Source of the DNA: Straminergon stramineum
Lineage: Eukaryota; Streptophyta; Bryopsida; Hypnales; Calliergonaceae
Direction of reading: 5' to 3'
DNA length: 64,000 nucleotides
Assembly (NCBI GenBank): GCA_963920665.1
Contig: OY987265.1
Location: 38,073,001-38,137,000, forward strand
Under the pieces are notes generated by a model. That model saw nothing but the letters and a program-made list of their open reading frames with translations. It made no database searches and was not told the DNA's origin. The translations under genes were made by a program, and so were the position numbers. Below are positions 12,623 through 26,202 of this stretch, in pieces (the first letter of the stretch is position 1; every line of letters starts with the position of its first letter).

Positions 12623-12672
<50 letters not shown>
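12623..12672. repeat. (AT)n microsatellite, about 25 units
   Basis: This is an uninterrupted AT dinucleotide run of about 50 bp in AT-rich DNA. Confidence 0.97.
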
Positions 12673-12676
<4 letters not shown>

Positions 12677-14635
12677 TTCTTTGTACTTGTAATTATAACA
12701 ATAGATTGTTTGATCATTGATTTGATTTTTCTACAATAGTATTGTAATATATAATATCAGTATATCACACCATATATAGGTCATAAATTTGGCATAAATT
12801 AATGAAAAATTGAAAAACAGAGGGGGGAGAAATTACAATGTAAGTGTAAAAAGTCAAAAAATAACAAAAATTTAAATTTTGGAAAATCAGGAACAATTAA
12901 GCAAAAAAATCAAAAATTCAAAACTTTTGAATTTATAGAAGATTTAAATTCATTTTTAGACTTAGTTCCGTCCTTACTTCATTTTAGAGCTAAAGAGTTT
13001 CCTTCCAACCACTTTTGGAAGGAATCTAGGGGGTATTTATATCCACTATAAATAAATATTTGGCACTAATGGGCCTAAAGCTACTATTTAAATATTGAGT
13101 TTGATTCCATATTCATCATCATAATTCGTAATAAAATGTTTGATGAATTAAATTAATGGTACATTAGTGCTTATTAGAATAATTGGGTATATATCTTAAA
13201 TGTAGTATTCATGATAGAATTCAATCCTTCTAAAAATGATTCAAATAGTCTAAAAGAAATTTAATTTTGTAATACAATTGAATTTTAATATGAATCATCA
13301 ACTACTACTTGTAAACTATTGTTTATAGAAAATAATTCTAACATGAGTCATTATAGAGGTTGAAATGATAATAATTTTTAAAATCTATGTAATATTTTTT
13401 TGATTAGGTGGTAAATAAAGAAAACATAATGCCAACTTGAAAGAAAAATTATCACTACTAACTACACTATTTTTGTTATGCAATATTTTCAACATTTTAT
13501 ATAAAACACATTATGTATTAAATTTGAGCCACCCTATTAATGTCACAAATGTCAAATGTCGAGAAGATATTTGACTAAATGTTCATGAGCGGTTTCACTC
13601 ATAGAATTTGATTGGATTTTTAACAAAATATTCAATTTTTTGATGAGTCACACTCAATAACATAATAGTGTAAACCCTCATTAAAATCATCCTAATAACC
13701 AAATGGATGAAACAACAAAGAAGTTTTACAAAAGCCCTATTGTACAAATGTCATGGTGATTCTATGATGAATTATTTAAAGATTCTTTTCCCTAATTTCA
13801 ATGTGCCTTTGTAATCTCCAATTGCCTTGTGTATCCATCATGATACTCTCTATAAGGCTGCTACCTTGTGCTGTTTGTTTAACCTCTTTGTACCTATTCT
13901 CAAACATAAAATACAACCATTCAAATTTGTGGGGTTTTGCTTTCATTAATATGAAAAATCTAGCACTAATTTTATAACTATCTTTAGTTGTATTCTTGTG
14001 TGCATAGTAAAGGTTTGATCAACTACAAAGTATCTCCTTTACCATAAACACTACAAATATTTTAGTGTCCATTGGACCAAAACTTTGTTGTTTGATGTGC
14101 TTGGAATACCAACTTTGACTTTAAATTTTTTTACTTTGACAAATACATGCAAAAATGCATGTTGAATCTTGTTCAAATCTTTTCAAGCTTATGACTTTGT
14201 AATTCTTTGAAAATATTGTCTTATATCTTGCCAATCATTGTTGATAATAATGTTGTTAAACTTGAGGTAGGTTTTATTTAGATTGTGAGTTTTTCATATT
14301 TAAAAGGTTTTAAGTTTTTCACGTGTATAACATAAAGTGAAGAGTTTTGGTATATAGAAGTATCTATTCTAAGTACAAATTTCCTTTTCATATGTATTTG
14401 TGTTGCAACAAGTAATAGAAGAAGAACTCCAGTCCTTTTTGAGACTAGTAAAAGTCAAGAGTCCAATTGTTTGAGGCCCGACACCAAAGCCACATAACAA
14501 TGGTAAGTAATTGAAATATAAAATAGATCTTTGTTGAAGCAAGAAATTGTGATTGTTGAAACATGTGCATACTAAAACACAATCCATTAAAGAGGAAAGT
14601 AAAAATGCATTGATACAAAGTTTATTTGAAGGGAC
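12673..14635. other. AT-rich intergenic, 3' flank of the NTPase-nuclease gene
   Basis: Only short frames occur here. Position 14369-14635 presumably includes the 3' UTR of the gene on the minus strand. No repeat boundary was recognised. Confidence 0.45.
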
Positions 14636-17600
14636 TCACATATGAGAGGTTGAAACTCTTGGTCCTCTGTTGGCAAGCTTTTGAGATGGGTGGCTTGTTT
14701 CAATCTGAGATCCGGGTGAAAAACTCAATCCATCAAGGAAACTTAGTCGAGAATCTATATGACTAAAGGTGGTAAATATCTCAAGACAATCCACCTCTTT
14801 ACCCATTTTACTCTTTCCTAAATGGCTTCGACTCCGAACTTCATATCCATCTTTATTATTGGCATACAATGGACCAACATTAACTGGCAACTCAATCTCA
14901 GGAACAATCCAATTCATAGACCATGAAATATCTTCTTCAAGATCCAAACCTTGTGGTACCCACTTTATACAAGCTTTTTTCATAAACACTTTCTTATTAT
15001 GTCGATGTTTTGGTAGTTTTCCAATTGTTACTTGTAATCCTCCAATGTACATATGGCAACCTTTTGATTCACGTCTAAAGCCTAAAAGAACCGCATCTAT
15101 AGCCTTGTAGGTGGTTGACAATGGAATGGCCATAAATAGTGCCTCTTCTTTGCCACCCTTCAAAAAATCCATGTGCAAATTCTCCATAGTAGCTTGTTCA
15201 ATTCCACTAACAAGTTCTACCATAGTTGGCCTAAATCGTGTCATGTTTCCAAGTGGAATAACTAGTGGCCGATCAGCAAGTGCACCAATGACTGCTCTTT
15301 CTACTAAAGCTCCTCCTATCACTGGATGCCGCCTACCTTGAGACCCATATTCTCGTTTAATTGCATTTAAACAAGCTGCATCAAAAAACCTACTATTTTG
15401 ATTATAAAGTTGAAGTAGTCGTGCAAGCTCAGCTCCAACTAAACCACTAGATGGTTCTCCTATTCCATTTACAATGCGAAAATATTTTATGTCCATGTCT
15501 CTTGGTGGTTTTGACATGGGTGAACCAAACAAATATTTGCAAACACCATCAACAAGTTTAGTTAATTGCCCAACTTCTTTGGCAACTTCAAAGTGGTTTC
15601 CAAGATCTTCCCTCATTTTTTCAACTGCGGGTTGAGTTTGCAGTACTTTTAATGCTGATTCAAATGATACTTTTTCTCCTTTTGATGTTTGTTGAATGGT
15701 TTCTTTCAAAGCATCATACCAAGCTGAAAGGTAAACTGGAAGCCTTCCAATTGCATCCAATAAAATTTGTAATTCCATATCATCTAAAAGTTCTTTAGTT
15801 TTATCACCATCTGTAATAGAACTAACAAATTTCCATCGACCCCAACATTCCAATTCTTGATCCTAAAATACAATAGCATCAAAAAAGGTACTTCAAATTT
15901 AAATATCCTTATAAAAAGAATGAGTGCTTAGTATTTAATTATCTATGAAACACATGACAAAAAATCACTTAAAATCACATATATGTATGCATGCACCTAG
16001 GCACAAATATATGTCTATTGAAATCAATAATATTCAAAACTAACCTCTAAGCCTTCATCCCACATGAATAGTTTGGCTGGAGGTTGGCCTACATAGAATG
16101 TTTTTTCAACAAGCTCACAACTAGCTGATGCTACACGCACCATACAATGATGACAACACATACGAAAGAGAATATTCTTAAGTGCAATATTCTCTTTGCC
16201 TTGAACTTCAATAGATTGCCATTGATCAAATATCCATAGCAATTGTGCTTCAGTTGCTTCACAAAATGCAGCTAGATGCTCCAATGTTGTACAATTTCCC
16301 AATTTTTTCAAGCTTACATCATCATCTCCATAAGAAACAAACAATGCATCTCGTAGAATTAAAAATGCTCTATCTTGTAGTAACAAGCCACAATCCATTA
16401 TCGCTACAACTCTTTTTCTTGTCTCTCCAAGTGACCAATTGCAAGAAAATTCCTCTGTAAAATCTGAAACTGCTGCTGCTAGAATATGACTTTTACCAGT
16501 TCCTACCGGACCTACAACAAGTATATTCCCTATTATTTCATTGTAGTGTCCTGGTGACCGAACTTGTTCATAAGATGTGCAATATGAACGTTCTCTCTCA
16601 CTAACAAGTTGTGATATTAATAATCGTAACTTATGGTAATGCAATCGTCCCATATATGCAAAACGACCATCATTGGTGGCAAATCTATTATCTGTAGATG
16701 CCCATTTTGCAACATCGGCAACTGGGAGATTGAGTTCCATCCACTCTGGCTTTGATAATGGATCTGCAGATTTCATATGTTCTCGCAAACTAGCCATGGA
16801 TGAAATCATACTTTGAGGAAGTAGTTTTGCTTTCTTAATGACTGCAAAAAATCAAATTCAAATAGAATATTTAGATCAATTGAAAACTAAAATACACATT
16901 TCATCAATTACATCCCAAGCATAAAAATTTCATTTTGATTTTTCATACTAGAAAATCATTAAAGTATACATACATATTCTTTGAATCAAAACCAATGATT
17001 TTTTTTAATATTGATTTCAAACTCATTTTTAAAATAATAAGTACTGAGTTTTTCATTTAAGTAACAAAAAATACATAAATGCAATAAATTTTTAAATAAT
17101 GTGCAAATTCTTTTAACTCATGTTGTTGATACAAAATTATTTAATAAAAAAATTTGACATATTTCCAAAATGAAATATGATATATTTATAACATTCATTA
17201 TTATTTTTTGCTTATATTTTTTACTTATAGGTAAATTTTATTTTGTGTAGCAATTTCCAATAATGGTATATTAAATTATATATAGGAATAATTTTAAAAA
17301 TTCTAAACTATTTTTTTGATAGTATCCATCTCTAACATCTAATTCTATTCTATAAAGTTCACAGATTCCTCCATTTTTATTCTTTCCAAAGCTCTCCATC
17401 TATGTGGTTTTTTTCAAATAATTTGTTGATTTTGATCATTTTATTATCTCGTAGAAAAAATATTCTTATAAAAAAATAAAAAATCTAATTTTTTTTTTTT
17501 TTTAAATTTCTAAATTCAATGATGTTTTTTTAGAATATATTCCTACAATAAATCTTGTACATGAATTTTTTTTTACATTTAAATTGATCCTTTAATAGAA

Positions 17601-18247
17601 AATTTTCAATAATTTTTTTACAAATAAAAAATCTTGGGCATGTTATTGTGGTGTTGATTTAGTAGTGGTGGAATTAGGTTAAAAAGCTATGCCATTTCAT
17701 TTTCATTTGAATGGAAAAAATCTTCCCAAGGAGAAGATTTTACCATAATTGTAGGACTCATTATAGGCATAGAAATACCATAGAAAGGAGAAGATGAAGG
17801 ACCTGCATCATGATTAGCTTCTTCTAAGTTTCTTTTCCTTCCAGATTTTGATTCTTCTATTGCTTTTTCATCCGCACTTATTTCCTCATCAAACCTAGGG
17901 AGTACCAATCTTAATTTAAAGATATCGCCATTTTTTGGACTTCGATGCTCATGCCGCATAAATTCTTCTTGAAGAGTGTAACAAGGTTCAAGTTTTTGTT
18001 GTTCACGCATGTGTAATACATCAATATGTGTATGCAAGGCTTCTACATATACTTGTGTTCCTGAAAATAAATACTCTTCACGCTCTAACCCTAAACTTGC
18101 AAGTACCTTTTTTTCACCTAAACCAAGAAGTGTCAAAATGTAATCACGGGCTTCTAAAATAGTGCTATCTGCATGAAGTTGAAGTATCCTCATTACAGTT
18201 TGTTTGATACTAGGTATGTAACATGAAACATATATTTTCATTTCCAT
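14636..18247 (-). CDS. Crinkler/RHS-type protein: P-loop NTPase plus REase-like nuclease, three exons
   Basis: My model has exons 18247-17779, 16841-16045 and 15862-14636 (minus strand), about 830 residues, stop TGA. Donors are G|GTATTT and GAG|GTTAGT; acceptors are TTTTTTGCAG and TATTTTAG. Residues 1-156 form an N-terminal module of unknown fold with a basic GRKRN stretch near the end. Exon 2 encodes the NTPase: Walker A GPVGTGKSH near residue 267 and a Walker-B-like LWIFDQWQSIE near 358. The DQ after the strand is typical of Crinkler/RHS ATPases. Exon 3 holds helical linker sequence and then REase-like signatures: HPVIGGALVERAV (Glu near 610), YKAIDAVLL (Asp near 678) and GGLQVTIGK (Q-V-T near 699). 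In the known family this pairing occurs in oomycete and fungal effectors, trypanosome RHS proteins and some other eukaryotes. The reading frame is undamaged although its surroundings are decayed repeats. The first intron junction is the weakest part: an unspliced exon 1 would stop at 17687. The role in this plant is unknown. Confidence 0.72.
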
Positions 18248-19985
18248 TTTTCCTACCTACAATTGAATAATTATTTTTTTATGATTTTAATGGATTTATG
18301 AGTTTATGAATAAATGGCCACGGATTGCTAGTATTGGAATTGAAATATAAAAGAAAATCATGTCTCTTGCAATTCTTTGGAGGCATTATTAATAAATTCA
18401 ATAGTGACAACATTCTTTTGGATTCAATAAGAATTTCATTATCATTTCATTGAGCTTATTAGAGTGAATTTTTCCAAAACTATTCACAAATATGTTCTTT
18501 GATTCTTAAACTGCAAAACATCCAGAAAGTTTATATTCAATATAGAATGAACTATTGGGTATTCAATCATGTTTTTATATACTTATCTAAATTCATGTTT
18601 TAATTTGACTTACTAAGGCACGATTTTTTTGTACACTATACTTATAGATAAGAGATTATCCACCTTACATTTTCTTTTATAGCTTTACAACATTGCTTAA
18701 AGTTATTTTGAAAATCATCTATAAAACTAAAAGAAATAGTATAGATTTTCATTTGTAATTTTGAAAATTACAAGAATTAAAAACTTACATTTTCAAGAAC
18801 ATAATACAATGAATGTAACATTGTAGAACCTTCATAAACAATCTAGCTAGATGTATTTAATTTGAATAGTTGGTATCAATTTATAAAACAAATTCAATTG
18901 GATATTTTTACTGAATGATCTCATTTTATCACACTATTAAGTATAAATTTTGGATGACATCATGAAAATTAAAATTGATTAAAAAATGAATACATTAATC
19001 AATCTCTAATTTATAATCTACTAGCCACTATTGTTGTGAACTATGTGTCATAATGAATCAACACATTTTAACAAAATCTCCAATAGTCTAAAATTCTTTG
19101 TATTTTAATTAGTTAAAAATGGTGATACAAGGATATTATACAAATTTATCTATTACTTGTGATACTCTTTCCAAATTCAAACATGACACACCACTTAAAA
19201 TTTTATTTATCATTAATTTAACAATATGATGTAGTGTAAATTGAAATTTTTATCTCAATAAAAAAAACAAGCATAAATTTTTTGACACTTACACCTTAAT
19301 TTCTATACTATTGTATATAGATCTTTTAAATTTTTTGTTCATCTAGTATTCAAAATTTTCAAAAATCCACTTCAAATCAATGGCATTACATTGATATAAG
19401 GTTTTCAATACAACCTTGAATACAAAAACATTGAAGATACATATAAAGAAACATATTTGAACAAATTGGGAAAACAATGTATGATTGATCAATGTAGTTG
19501 CAAAGAAATTTGGAAATAAGCGAAAGAGTGTTGAGGTTCAAAGTGACTGCCATAGAGGGACGCCACCCCTCCATTTTGCAACCCCTATTTTTTCTATAAT
19601 TTTCAACCTTTGAATTCATATCATCTAATGCGACCATCTTTATCAGTATTTTTTTTCCTATTCCAAAATCCAAACTTCACATGAAGTCAAGAAGTCACTT
19701 TCTAACCAAAAGTTAATCATAGATATAATTTTGTATCCATTCATTTTTATCAAGAACCTTAGATATGTTTCTCCAAATGACTTAGGCTCTGGTGCTCTCA
19801 ACGCTACTAATAACACCCAATTGAAGGTTTTAGAACCTTATTTTTTGGTTGAAAAACCTAAGTAATGGGAATTTTTATATAGATATTGAAGCCTAGAAAG
19901 CATTAGATTTCTACTAGAAATTAGCTTTCTACTAATACTCTTCACTATTCATTTGTAATTATATTTGAGATACGGGATTTCTTTT
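18248..19985. other. 5' flank of the NTPase-nuclease gene, AT-rich
   Basis: This stretch presumably holds the promoter, but I see no convincing core elements. The frame at 19386-19673 (minus, 95 codons) has no resemblance I can name. Confidence 0.45.
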
Positions 19986-19989
19986 GAAA

Positions 19990-21600
19990 TATGAACCAAC
20001 AATGTGAAAAAATGAATTTGCAACCTTGAAATGCTCATTTTCTAATTTTAGAATGACACAATTAAAAAAATATGCACAATAATATTCTACACTATGATAT
20101 AGATATATGAAGAGGTTTCCAAATTTTTGAGCATATATTGCATTTCCTATGAATTGTTTTATTTATTTTTAAATCTCATGGTAATTTTAAAATTTTCCTT
20201 GCAAAATATGAAATTTTGACAACTACAGTAATAGAAGACACATAATCACATCTCTACAATTGAAGTTGTAGAAATTGTGAATTTATTATGGTAGAATTTG
20301 GAGGGATATGTTGAACAATAATGGGTGTTGAACTCTATATTTGTGAATATAGAAACCCCCAAAAGATCCGGACCCTATGGTTGCAAAGCTGACCTTCTCA
20401 ACTCTCATATTTTTTTGGAATCTAAATTCCATTCCAAATTTTTATGGCAATTGTTTTGGAAATGAATTGAACCCTCAAGGTTCTCATTGGCTCCCTTAAT
20501 AAAAATTCAACTCCCTCAATTGAAAAAGCAATCAACCCTCTTATGGGGTTCAATTTTAGTTGTGTGACTTCAAAATTCCATTATTTTTGTTGTAGCTTTA
20601 AAATTATTTTGCTTCGATCTTGGCTTCGTTCTACTATTTTTTAGTTGTGACTTCAAATGGCCCCCATGATCACAAAGTTGAACTTATATTTCTCAATGCA
20701 AAGATCCCAAAGGATAGTCCAAAAATTGGCTAAGCCAATTTCAACCTAAAGATCATCAATTGAATTTTATAGTAATTAGAACTTCAAATCTATAACCATG
20801 GCATGCTGATTTTCTAATTTTTTAATGACACACTAAAAAAATTTTGCACCATGATGTCTTACACTAGAGTGTAAATTTGTGGAGAAATTTTCAGATTTTT
20901 TGAGCAGCAATTGCATTTAATATGAATTCTTTCACTTTTTATTCAGAAATTCATAGTAGTTTCAAATTTTTACAAAGGAATGTAAAATTTCTAAAACTCA
21001 TGGAAGGCATATGGTAAAATCTCCAAAATATAAATTCAAAAATTAACATTCATAGGTACTTGCAAATGAAGTTTGAAAAAGAGTCAATAGGCTTGTCCTT
21101 TGAAGATTTTAAGTGTAGGCTTTAGATGAAATAGAAGTCTTGGAAACTTTGAATTTGTTAGAGTGGACTTTAGAGTTGTATATTGACCAGCAACTAGTGT
21201 TGGACCATATATTTGTCAATAAAGAAACCTCAAAGAGTCCAATCCCATTGATTGACTTCAAAACCTTTCAATTCTCATTCTTATTTTATTATAAATCCCT
21301 TTTTTTAGGCCTTTATTTAATTAATTAATTGAACCATACATGCCATAGGTTCTCATTGATTTCCTCAAAATCTTTAGAACTCCTTCAATTGAAAAGATGC
21401 TATAGGCTTCAATTTTAGTCTTATGACTTTGAAATTCCATTTTTATTATCTTGGCTTCATTCTATTATTTTCGTCCTATCTTCATTCCATTTTAGTCATG
21501 ATGCCTCAAAAGGCACCCCATGGTTGCAAAATAGATATTATATTTGTCAATTCATAAATCCCAAAGGTCATTCCAAAAATTGGCTAAATCAAAAGGTCCT
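19990..21600 (+). repeat. Diverged tandem duplication, two units of about 0.8 kb
   Basis: Unit 1 (about 19990-20745) and unit 2 (about 20760-21600) share ordered landmarks: TGCTCATTTTCTAATTTTAG versus TGCTGATTTTCTAATTTTTT; a tract around GAATATAGAAACCCCCAAAAG versus GTCAATAAAGAAACCTCAAAG; and GATAGTCCAAAAATTGGCTAA versus GTCATTCCAAAAATTGGCTAA. No coding capacity was recognised. Confidence 0.7.
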
Positions 21601-22213
21601 TAGTAGAATAAGTTGTGTATTTTATACCTTAGTTCCATCAAAATTATACTTACTACATTAAATGAAAATGAAAGTGAATTTGTTTAAACTATAATTAATA
21701 AATAATTAGGAAAATATTTTAATTAGGGCTTTGCTACTCTCTACACTATTAGTGAGGTCCAATGAAGATTGAAGGTTTGGGCAAGTTGTTTTTCGACCTT
21801 GGGAATTCGGATGTGAGAACCTTAAAAGAGTGGTCCTCAAAACAAGTTGCCTTCATACAGAAATAAGCATGTAGTGGAACAATGATCACGAACAAAGTAA
21901 TAGCCACAATGGTCATGGAGGTGAGTTGATGACATGTGCCAATTGATAAAATAGCTTATATTGGAAGTGATCATTGTTGAAGGTTAAGATTTGGTTTTTC
22001 AACAAAACTAAGTGTTATGTGAAATAGTTTCTTCAATGTTCTAAATAAAAACATTCAAAAGGTAATTATTGCAAAAGTTGTGATAAGACTCTTTCAATTT
22101 CTATCTCAATGTAGGAAACTTCATATATTTATTTTAAAAAATTTCCCCAAATTTTTCTATTTTATTAAATGGATTGATTTTGTTTAGAAAAACTTTGATT
22201 GATTCTATTTTGA

Positions 22214-23153
22214 TTAACCCCTAAAGGTTTTTGGCTATGTTTTCACTAGAAATGCTCCAAAACTATCATTTCTAGTTTAAGAACCAAATTTTAGAATAAA
22301 AAAACAGTTTTGTACACATGTAACCATAGGATCTTGTAGTAAGCTGGTTTGGGAACATGTGAAAAAAATTTCAAAAATTTCCACCATGTAGATTGCAAGA
22401 CATTAGCATTGGAATTGACAAAAATCCTTTTTTTGGCCCTGCAAAAAATCGAGCAGCTACTCTTCACAAGGTCACATTTGTATGAAAAAATGTCCAAAAT
22501 GGATGTGTGTTTGTGAATTCATTCTTCAAGGCAAATTGGCTACATACTTGAAAAAATTCAAATCATTTGGAATTGTACAACATATAGGAAAAAAAATATT
22601 AAGTAGAAAGAAGTAGATAATGATTCAAAATACTAAATTGTGAAGAATTTTGTTATGGATTTGAAAAATCCCAATCCCAATGGTTGTAATGTTGTAGTAA
22701 ACAATCTACATCTTATTTTTTTTTTAATTTTTTTCAAAAAATATTGAAAATTGAGTTCAATAAAGAACTTCAAAGTTTATTTTGGATTAGAGAATCCATA
22801 ATTGCCCGCAAACTAAAACTCCTCATAACTTTCACCTCATTGATCAAAATGGAATGATTCAAACCTTTCCATGTATATATTAATCTAGAAAACCAATTTC
22901 CAATTTTTATTTTTAAAAAAAGTGATTTTTTCTTATCTGCCTAAGCTGCCTAAGTTGGGAAAGAAACTAAATATCATACAATAACTTTTTAACCATGTAT
23001 TCAAAAGTTATGAAAATTGTTGGGCCTTAAAGCTACTCCTCAACCACATGTTGTGTGAAAATTTCAAAGAAAAAAATAGAAAATTTTGCTCGTAGTGAGT
23101 TGCCCAAAATATCTATAATGCCTAAAAACCATGTTTGGGACTTTAGGGGTTAA
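22214..23153 (+). mobile_element. TTAA-bounded TIR element, third family, complete copy (940 bp)
   Basis: The left end is TTAACCCCTAAAGGTTTTTG. The right end, read inward, is TTAACCCCTAAAGTCCCAAA, giving a perfect 13-bp TIR flanked by TTAA on both sides. An inverted copy lies at 29903-30815 and an interrupted copy at 41672-44535. There is no transposase. The open frame 22291-22497 has a relative in the inverted copy, which shows only repeat homology. The TTAA target with CCC ends suggests piggyBac; superfamily assignment is inference. Confidence 0.7.
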
Positions 23154-23520
23154 CCCAATAACCCTAAAGTCCCAAGTGTCTCTTTCGGGACAATTGAAGG
23201 TTCTATAAAATTCCAATGATCTTTAACATGATTTTTTTAACATTTTTTCTTAAAATATAAAAATACATGAGCTTTGAAGGAATATCCTTTTCATTTGAAT
23301 CAATACTTGGGAGCAAAATTATGCCACATGAAGCTCAAAATAGTTGAGCTTGGACAACAAAAAAATCACAAAAAATGGATACAATAAGAAATGGATATTC
23401 ATTTCTTATGTATTATATTTTTGTCTATATATGGAAAGATTGATTCATTTCATTTGGATTAGTATTGTAAAATTTATGGAGCACATGGTTTTGTAAGCAA
23501 TTATAGAATCTTCTAGGGAT

Positions 23521-26202
23521 TTAACCCATTAAGGTTTGGTCAACCACTTTCTGGTCAAAATTGTCACTATTTCATTGGTAGCTAGAGTGTGGTAATGAAT
23601 TTGGGGTTGGCTGAAAGGGGACAAGTGTGGAGAATTTCGAAATGAACATATTGAGACAAATTGTGGGAAATTCTAAGCAAGAATGAGGTTTTGGGGTTCA
23701 AAAAACAAATGAAATTTGGGCTAATAATATGCAAATCAATGCGGAAAGATGGCCTTAAATGGAAAGAAGTAGGATAGTGTACCTGCTCACAAGGCATTTA
23801 GTACAAGGTTGGGAGCTAAGAACTCGATAGGAGAACACGAGCTGTTTCCATTGGTTGTCTGCTACCGTGTCTCCTACTACCTAGTTTTGCGGTTTGGTGG
23901 AGGAAGGATCCGAGGTCACTTGGGTGTGAAGGTGAAGCTCTGTGAAGGTAGATGAGCAACAACTCATGCAAAGGTGTAGACATGGTACACGATTGCATCA
24001 TTGATCACAAGGAGAAGGAACTTGGATGTATAGTTGAGGAAGTTGCCATTGGTGGGGTGCCAGAGAATCTGGAGGAGGTGCCCAGCCCATCTGTGACAAA
24101 GCCGAAGCGCAAGTATATTCGCAAAGAGAGGGTACATTGATCATCTGCACAAGGGCTTGCTACTATACTGGAAGCTTTGACTCCTCGGAGTTGTGAATCA
24201 GGATCTACTCGGAGTCTTGTACCAAGACGTGGTCATGGTCATGAAGCAATTGGCAGTAGGTTGCAATGTGAGAAACCCCTTACTCACAAATATTATTTAG
24301 TGAGTCTTGCTTACAATTAGAGTTGTGGAAGCGATGCCATTACAAGCATGCTTGATAGTTGTCATGTGGGGGGGAGTAGTAGAGCTTGTGCTTGGTCTTT
24401 GCGGAATATCAAATAACGATGGAGAGATTAAAAGCAAGTTGGTTCAGTAACAAGAGATGAAGTCTTCTTAAAGCTAGCTGATGGACTTATAATTAGGTTT
24501 AGGGGTGATCGATCGTGTTTCTTGCATACTGCAATTAGGTTTCTTAGCTCCGTCATGACCAACCCTCCTTCAGTGAAACTACTTTTTATAACATTTCGAA
24601 AGTTCGAATGATTTTGTGAGGTCAACGACTACTCCATCAATTTAGTTCTCATCAAGTTCTCCTCGAAGCCGAATTAGGGTTAGTGTCGTCATATCAAAAC
24701 AAGCGAGTTGTCTTGTAACAGGTCTCATTGGAATCACAAGTGTCACTGATCGTCAATTGGGAATCTACAAAGGACTCTTATTGGCCTTCAACAACTTCAA
24801 ATTCAATTTTCTCATCGTCACAAACCAACTCCCCATAGAAGCTCACTCACACATCATCGATAACAAGAAAATCGGTATTGTGAGAGCGAGCAATGAGAGA
24901 GTATTTTCTGCGTTTTGTTGTTTCAGCTGTTGAGGTTTATTAGTTATGCATTTGCTACTCCAGGGCTCACTCATACAATCATGGTTGTCATCATGTTCTG
25001 ACATGCATATTTGAAGGATATAATGTGGCTTAGTGAATGCAGGTGTGGTTGTGAGTTTTTTACGCTTTTGAGGAATTTGCAAGGACTGGTCTTGTTTTTC
25101 ATTCAAGACATTTGCAAACATGCGTGAAGTTCAGAACATTACTTATATCATTGTTAAGTACCACAATAAATAAGTCAAGAAGGAAGACTGAACTGGTAAT
25201 GACTGGATGTCCAAGTATATTAGATTATCCTTCGTTAGGGCTGGTATGGGAAATGGAATGAGCTTATAAGCGCCATTTTCTCAAATGACAGCTTCGTTTG
25301 TGTCGTTATTCAGGAATTAGGGTTTGGAAAGTCGAGAAGGATGTGGGGGCGCTTCCTACAATTTTTTTTGAGCTTAGTTCTTTTAGGCTATGCTTTGTTA
25401 GTTCTTGGTATGTTAGTGATTGTGGTGCTAGGAAGGCATATTAAAGCACTCCATGAATGGTTGTGATTTGTTGTATTTGTGTGAATTATTATTGGAGGAC
25501 TTGAGTGGATTGAACGAGGATGTTGTTTGAACAAGGACTCTACTTGTACCGGGATTTTATTTTCAACCTAGATGTAATTAACAAAAACAATGAGATCACC
25601 TATGGGTTGTGTGTTTGGTGTGTTTCATTGCGTGCATTGGCACAAATTTTGAACCATAGATGTGAACCATCGCATAATCTATGTATGTGATGTTGTTTGA
25701 ATTGAGTTTTGCTATGAATTTGTCTCTTCATGTTGTCACTACAACGTTGCATATGTCCAACTGCTATAGGTTCAACTAAAGGCAATGTGGCATTTGGATA
25801 CAACCAATCTGATTGTGGGGAACTCCAACTTGGCGTTCCATACAGTCCGTGTGCAAGGAAAAATCATCATTTGACTAAAGGATGAGACACGTGGTCTTCT
25901 AAGAACCAAAAAGAAATCCAGTGAAAGAAATCCAGTGAAAGAAATCGAGTCCAAAAACGTAGCTCCTCTGTATATAAACACACTTGTGCACATACAGGTT
26001 CCAAGATGCCTTATAATATTTGAATCAAGATGGTCAATTGCCACCAAATTCATTGCAGAGCCCCAAGCATTCATGTCCTTTCCAATTGGTACAGTCAGAT
26101 CTATTGAATCCTTTCCGGTCTAATATTTTTAGTCATATTAATCCTAAAACCAAAAAATGTCTTGTCCGCCCCCTAGATCAACCAAGGTCTTTAAAGGGTT
26201 AA
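23521..26202. mobile_element. TTAA-bounded TIR element of 2.7 kb with possible captured sequence
   Basis: The left end TTAACCCATTAAGGTTTGGT and the inward-read right end TTAACCCTTTAAAGACCTTG form an imperfect TIR with TTAA at both outer edges. The interior is more GC-rich and gene-like than the small MITEs. It includes a plus-strand frame with a basic KPKRKYIRKERV run near 24100. I could not identify a DDE transposase in any frame, so the element is non-autonomous, decayed, or a chance pairing of ends. Confidence 0.42.
23952..24420 (+). pseudogene. Possible captured exon fragment, basic KPKRKYIRK motif
   Basis: The frame opens at 23952 and runs to a TGA at about 24138. It then continues with gene-like composition (ALTPRSCESGSTRSLVPRR) to a TAG at about 24318 and on to about 24415. 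The KPKRKYIRK run resembles the basic linker of plant DEMETER/ROS1-type proteins, but no glycosylase domain follows. Such runs are also common in unrelated nuclear proteins, so identity is open. Confidence 0.2.
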
